Shown here: in pieces, positions 60,441 through 64,000 of the stretch
Layout of the letters: each line of letters starts with the position of its first letter
How positions within the stretch are numbered: position 1 is the stretch's first letter
Assembly: GCA_964626205.1 (NCBI GenBank)
Contig: CAZVED010000001.1
Location: forward strand, 62,001 to 126,000
DNA from: CAZVED01 sp964626205
Lineage (GTDB): Bacteria > Patescibacteriota > Patescibacteriia > SG8-24
Length of the DNA stretch: 64,000 bases
Direction of reading: 5' to 3'
Translations under genes and position numbers: made by a program
The notes under the pieces: generated by a model
The model's input: the letters and a program-made list of their open reading frames with translations, nothing else
Databases searched by the model: none
Told to the model about the DNA's origin: nothing

Positions 60441-61576
60441 GTTAGTGGTAACTCAATCGAGAAGGTCGAACCTGCCCCTTCCTTCGATACGAAACTGAGC
60501 GTGCCGCCGTGGGCTTCGATATAGTACTTGGCGACATAGAGACCGAGACCGGAGGCATCCGGTTCCATGATGGAGGCGTTCGATCCACGGAAGAAACGCA
60601 GGAAGACCCTTTTCTGTTCCAACATCGGGATTCCGACACCGGTATCAGCGACCTCGATACGGACCTTGTCGTCGTTCTTTTTCATCTGCACCGTGATCGT
60701 TCCGCCGGAATGGGAATATCGCATGGCATTCTCGATGAGCTTGGCGAGCGCGGCACGGAACTTCGCGGCGTCCACCATCACGGTCGGGAGATCGATCTCT
60801 TTCCAGATGGCTTGGCACGTCAGGGAGTTGTTCTCGCAACGTTTCGCGAATTCCCCGATAACCCCAAGGACGAGGCTTTCCAGATCGACCTCTTCCTTTT
60901 CGAGGGTGATTCGGCCTTCTTCGATATCGATGGCGGTCAGGAGGTCGCTGAGGCGGCGTAGGATCTCGGTCGTCGCCTCATAGCTTACGCGGACAAGCGA
61001 TTCGTTTTCCTTGTTGATCTTGGCAAATTCGCTCGAGAGGAGCATTTCGAGGTTCCAGCGCACGGCATTGAGCGGTGTGCGGAATTGGTGGGAGACGATC
61101 TGGATGAACTTGCTTTTGAGGACATCGAGTTCCTTGATGCGCAATTCGTCCGCGTGGTGTTTCTCCAAGGATTCCTTCTCGAGCGTGATATCCTCGGTGA
61201 AACCGGCAGCGCGGTATGGTTCGTTTTTCTCGTTCAAGACAGGGTAGGAACGGAATCGTATCCACCGTAAGGTCCCATCGGGTCGACGAATCCTAACCTC
61301 CTCGGAGGACGGCTTGCCGGCAATGCCGTTCTGTGTGGCGCGGAGCATGAGCGGTTGATCCTCCTCCACGATCGCCGCGAACCATTTTTCCGGATTCGCG
61401 TACGCCTCGGCGATGGGGAAGCCGAAGATCGTCTCGAATGACGGACTGAGATAGAGGAGCTTGCCGGTATGCGGATCAACCAAGAAGAACAGCTCTTTGA
61501 GATTTTCGGTTATCTGTTGAAGTTGCTGCTCGCTCTCCCTGATGTCGCTGAGCAGCTTTTTTTTGGTCGCTGACAT
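60428..61576 (-). CDS. Sensor histidine kinase, C-terminal part (PAS-HisKA-HATPase), frameshifted from its N-terminus
   Basis: This frame of 382 codons encodes a PAS domain (about 15-130), a dimerisation/phosphoacceptor domain with FIQIVSHQFRTPLNAV (His163) and an ATPase domain with N box LIENAMRYS, G1 VADTGVGIP and G2 GLGLYVAK. It lacks membrane segments. The frame begins inside the end of the upstream PAS frame and is one base out of phase with it at an A8 run (61557-61564); removal of one A joins them. No ribosome site precedes the ATG at 61576. The kinase stop lies in the shared terminator. Confidence 0.88.
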   Translation of the reverse strand: MSATKKKLLSDIRESEQQLQQITENLKELFFLVDPHTGKLLYLSPSFETIFGFPIAEAYANPEKWFAAIVEEDQPLMLRATQNGIAGKPSSEEVRIRRPDGTLRWIRFRSYPVLNEKNEPYRAAGFTEDITLEKESLEKHHADELRIKELDVLKSKFIQIVSHQFRTPLNAVRWNLEMLLSSEFAKINKENESLVRVSYEATTEILRRLSDLLTAIDIEEGRITLEKEEVDLESLVLGVIGEFAKRCENNSLTCQAIWKEIDLPTVMVDAAKFRAALAKLIENAMRYSHSGGTITVQMKKNDDKVRIEVADTGVGIPMLEQKRVFLRFFRGSNASIMEPDASGLGLYVAKYYIEAHGGTLSFVSKEGAGSTFSIELPLTKKA

Positions 61577-61940
61577 CCATTTCGACGCCGACGAAACCAG
61601 AAAGTTCTTCGCCGTCGATAATGACAGGTGTCATCCAGATTTCCGCGGTGTACGTTTCTCCGCTCATGCGCGTCTGCTGGAGTTCGCCATGGAACGGTTG
61701 TTTTTCGACCTTGATTGCCTGCCACATGCGGTCGTAGAACTCCGCCGGCATCTTTCCGCCCCAAAGGCTCAGTGGCTTACCGATCATCTCTTTCCGATCA
61801 TATCCGGTGATCCTTTGTGCGGCCGGGTTGGCGTAGACGATGATACCGTCCGCATCGGCGAAGATCATGTGAACGGGGGAGAATTCCGCGGCAATGCGGA
61901 ACTTGTCCGCGTCGAACGTGACGTCGTTGTTGTTGGTCAT
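61476..61940 (-). CDS. N-terminal PAS domain of the same sensor kinase (out of frame with the rest)
   Basis: This frame encodes 154 residues of which the first 125 are a PAS domain (ADADGIIVYANPAAQRITG, then GETYTAEIWMTPV and GFVGVEMDVSDQKK). After the A8 run it continues as the unlike sequence AAQRHQGERAATSTDN, which is the shadow of the kinase frame. Its ATG overlaps the stop of the sortase gene by 4 bases (ATGA), so the intact kinase of about 500 residues is co-transcribed with the sortase. A sequencing indel, a phase-variable tract or slippage could explain the break. Confidence 0.75.
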   Translation of the reverse strand: MTNNNDVTFDADKFRIAAEFSPVHMIFADADGIIVYANPAAQRITGYDRKEMIGKPLSLWGGKMPAEFYDRMWQAIKVEKQPFHGELQQTRMSGETYTAEIWMTPVIIDGEELSGFVGVEMDVSDQKKAAQRHQGERAATSTDNRKSQRAVLLG

Positions 61941-62755
61941 GGAGATGGCGATAGGGTTTCTGAATCGAGGAGAGAAGGGGTGGCCGCTTCCACGACCTCG
62001 TCGGCGAAGACCACCAATCGTTCCGTGTACTGTCGCTCACTCTGGTCCCACGTTCCGGAGCAGGTGACGAGATTGAGGTGGGCTTTTCCATCCGTCGAAA
62101 AGAAGACCTCGGTCGCGTCCGCTGCGGCGTCGTATTCGCGGATTCCGCGTACGACGAACGAAGTGCTTTTACCGTCGCCTGCTTGTACGGTGATAATGTC
62201 GCCGGGCTTGAGCGTGTGCAGCTTGGCAAAGACCGCATGCGCGCTGTACATCCAACTGACGTGTCCGGCGATGACTGCGCTCCCGACCTCTCCCGGGCGT
62301 GGGCCGAGCGCGTACCAAGCGGTGTCTGCAGGGCGTTTGGGAACGTCCATGGAGCCGTCGGCAGCCAAGCCGACCGCTCCGATCGGCGCGTTGACGCCGA
62401 TTGCGGGAATGAGGAGGCGGGATGGCGCGGAGGTGTCAGCGGTTGCGGTGGTTGGTGGAGGAACAGGTGAAGAGGTAGGTGAGACAGCGCGTGCCGTGAC
62501 GACGGCTTGTGGAGTCGGAACGGTTTCTGGTACGGAAGGGAGCGGAACGTCATGCGTGTCGAGGTCTTCCAGTACAAGCGGGGCGGGTAGGGAGACGGGC
62601 ATCGTGAGGAGCTCACGATGGTCTTCGAGTGCGACGGGTTGCAGTATCGTATCCAAGAGAAAAGTCGGCCAGATGAGCGCATTGAGCACGACCAAAAAGA
62701 TCGCGGAGGCTTCCAGAACCCGATACGTCTTTTGATGCGGTCCTTTTCTATGCAT
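61937..62755 (-). CDS. Sortase (class E/F-like cysteine transpeptidase)
   Basis: Sortases cleave LPxTG-type signals and attach the protein to the cell surface. The 272-residue protein has an N-terminal membrane helix (about 14-36), a Pro/Thr/Val-rich linker (50-110) and the catalytic domain with His165 in VIAGHVSW, Cys232 in LVTCSGTW and Arg246 in YTERLVVF, the correct triad order. It lies directly after an LPNTG protein gene and is followed by the sensor kinase with a 4-base overlap, giving a compact surface module. The substrate is probably the neighbouring protein. Confidence 0.93.
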   Translation of the reverse strand: MHRKGPHQKTYRVLEASAIFLVVLNALIWPTFLLDTILQPVALEDHRELLTMPVSLPAPLVLEDLDTHDVPLPSVPETVPTPQAVVTARAVSPTSSPVPPPTTATADTSAPSRLLIPAIGVNAPIGAVGLAADGSMDVPKRPADTAWYALGPRPGEVGSAVIAGHVSWMYSAHAVFAKLHTLKPGDIITVQAGDGKSTSFVVRGIREYDAAADATEVFFSTDGKAHLNLVTCSGTWDQSERQYTERLVVFADEVVEAATPSLLDSETLSPSP

Positions 62756-62764
62756 ACCTTTTTG

Positions 62765-62801
62765 AAAGAGAGGTCGGACGAACGACGTCCGACCTCTCTT
62801 T
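62765..62801. terminator. Hairpin between the LPNTG gene and the sortase gene
   Basis: AAAGAGAGGTCGGAC and GTCCGACCTCTCTTT form a perfect 15-bp stem with a 7-base loop. The T run is short, so it may end or partly attenuate transcription from the substrate gene into the sortase. Confidence 0.75.
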
Positions 62802-62822
62802 GCCGTTTCTTCTCCTGATGAC

Positions 62823-64000
62823 TTACGCCGTCCGCTTCTTGCGCAATGCTGCGAAGAGGAGCGAGGCGACGACGATTCCTGCGAGGAGGCTCCAAGCGAG
62901 CATGTTCCCCGGAGAGAGGGAGCCCGTGTTCGGGAGCGTCGGGACGACGACCGGAGCGACGGCGACGACGACTGTCGCGATCGCGAAGTCGCGGGCGGTC
63001 AGGCCATTGGCATCACCGGCCGCAACGACGGTGTTCACTGTCGTCTGCGTGAGGTTCGTGCTGCAGGTGTAGACCCAGGACTCCGTCGGCTCCAACAGCG
63101 CGTTGCCGTTGGCATCGCCAGAGACGTAGCTCACCGGGCCGCACTTGTCGTCCGTGAGGCGGACGTTCTGCAGCGGCACGGTACCCGGGTTGGTGACCCT
63201 ATTGGTGTACGTGACCATTCCACCGCCAGCGAGGAGTGTCAGCGGGTTCGGGACCTTGGTCACGTTAATCAGCGGAGGAACAATCGGTGCGCCGACGACG
63301 ACTGTGGCGCTCGCGATGTCGGTCGCAGAAAGGCCATTCGCCCAACCCTTCGCGACGATGGTGTTGGTGTGCGTTTCTGTGAGCTGGGTGAAGCAGTGAT
63401 ACACCCACGTCTCATTCACGTCGAGCTGATTGTCGTTGTCGGTGTCACCGGAGGTCCGGTTGATAGGGCTGCAAGTGTCTCCGATCATTGAGATGTCGGT
63501 CACTGGGACGGTTCCGATGTTGCGGAGCGTGTAGGTGTAGTCCACGAGACCTGGACCGCCAGGCAAGGAGAGCGGGCTCGGCACCTTCACGACATCAATC
63601 AACGGCGGGACAGGGGGAGCCACTGGTGCTACTGGCTCGGCGATGTCGTTGTTCGTGATAATGCAGAACTTGTGCTCATTAGCACCGAGGCTGATACCGC
63701 CGGTTGCGTTGCAATCACCGGAGAACGACTGTGTGTACCCGGCAGTGTTCGTTTCTGTGGCGTAGTAGAGGGATGCCGATGCAGGGAATACCGTTGCGCT
63801 GCCGGATACGACGGATACGCCGGATACGGACAAGGGGAAGTCGACGACGTGCTTGGTACCGCCGCCATCGTTGATGACGTGCTTAACGACGGTGATGCTC
63901 GACTGTTGCGAACCGCCGCCCGGCGCTTGTGCGCACGTCGGCTCGGTAATCTGCGAGTTGATCATCGTCACCTGGGCGATGTGCGACAAGGCGCGTCCTT
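62823..64000 (-). CDS. LPxTG-anchored surface protein with DUF11-like repeats (N-terminus outside window)
   Basis: The frame stays open to the window edge, so only the C-terminal part (at least 392 residues) is seen. It has at least two DUF11-like immunoglobulin repeats (VPPLIDVVKVPSPLSLPGG...VDYTYTLRNIGTVPV and VPPLINVTKVPNPLTLLAGG...VTYTNRVTNPGTVPL), each with an Asp/Asn-rich SGDTDNDNQLDVNETW-type loop, and a cell-wall sorting signal: LPNTGS, a hydrophobic helix (about 20 residues) and the basic end RKKRTA. The sortase gene next door is the likely anchoring enzyme. Any TTG start near 63989 is not credible. Confidence 0.9.
   Translation of the reverse strand, partial: GRALSHIAQVTMINSQITEPTCAQAPGGGSQQSSITVVKHVINDGGGTKHVVDFPLSVSGVSVVSGSATVFPASASLYYATETNTAGYTQSFSGDCNATGGISLGANEHKFCIITNNDIAEPVAPVAPPVPPLIDVVKVPSPLSLPGGPGLVDYTYTLRNIGTVPVTDISMIGDTCSPINRTSGDTDNDNQLDVNETWVYHCFTQLTETHTNTIVAKGWANGLSATDIASATVVVGAPIVPPLINVTKVPNPLTLLAGGGMVTYTNRVTNPGTVPLQNVRLTDDKCGPVSYVSGDANGNALLEPTESWVYTCSTNLTQTTVNTVVAAGDANGLTARDFAIATVVVAVAPVVVPTLPNTGSLSPGNMLAWSLLAGIVVASLLFAALRKKRTA

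Overview
The window reads as a chromosomal segment of a free-standing bacterium with a compact genome, most likely a member of the Candidate Phyla Radiation (Patescibacteria). Support: the standard code is used (TGA is a stop throughout), genes overlap or nearly abut, conserved cell-envelope and translation genes alternate with many small orphan membrane proteins, and there is a PilM/PilN/PilB/PilC type IV pilus operon, a YibE/F protein, a translin-family protein, and a sortase next to an LPxTG protein. The lineage is an inference; no rRNA gene is present to settle it.

Layout. 1-7580 (minus): type IV pilus operon pilB-pilC-two minor pilins-PilX-like-pilM-pilN-(pilO, cut by the window edge). 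7611-14592 (plus): a divergent cell-wall cluster with a small membrane protein, mraY, lon, an ftsW/rodA SEDS gene, murG and two small membrane proteins. 14668-19076: small acidic proteins, tRNA-Lys, an unknown 779-residue protein and an SLT-like secreted protein. 19175-24247: glycosyltransferase, membrane metallophosphoesterase, translin-family protein and murD. 24302-33137: DEAH helicase and a group of minus-strand orphan genes with near-consensus promoters, around holB, a beta-propeller lipoprotein, frr and a methyltransferase-like gene; then a promoter-to-terminator unit with no convincing protein that looks like a roughly 440-nt structured RNA. 33164-33421: two long inverted repeats. 33471-38252: glyQS, an M16 peptidase, tpiA, a TPR protein, tRNA-Thr/Tyr/Thr and rpmG. 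38370-44975: metzincin-like lipoprotein, an ExbB/ExbD-like three-gene operon, GIY-YIG protein, a long inverted repeat, typA, a methyltransferase and an L,D-transpeptidase. 45037-51166: ABC-2 exporter, cupredoxin, membrane proteins and two RNA-modification genes. 51392-57937: secreted GH31, HD phosphohydrolase, TIM-barrel-like protein, HU and EngB. 57939-64000: DUF4153/4173-like membrane protein, methyltransferase, a histidine kinase broken by a frameshift at an A8 run, a sortase and its probable LPNTG substrate.

How it fits together: the largest functional theme is the envelope. Peptidoglycan precursor synthesis (MurD, MraY, MurG), polymerisation (SEDS), crosslinking (L,D-transpeptidase), surface anchoring (sortase/LPNTG), pili and several lipoproteins all lie here. 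Two promoter styles recur. Many housekeeping genes have a TATACT-type -10 box 6-10 nt before the ATG and no Shine-Dalgarno, suggesting leaderless or near-leaderless mRNAs. The orphan minus-strand genes instead have TTGACA-17-TAnnnT promoters, GGAGG ribosome sites and strong terminators.

All calls come from reading the sequence by eye. No alignment, folding or database search was run.
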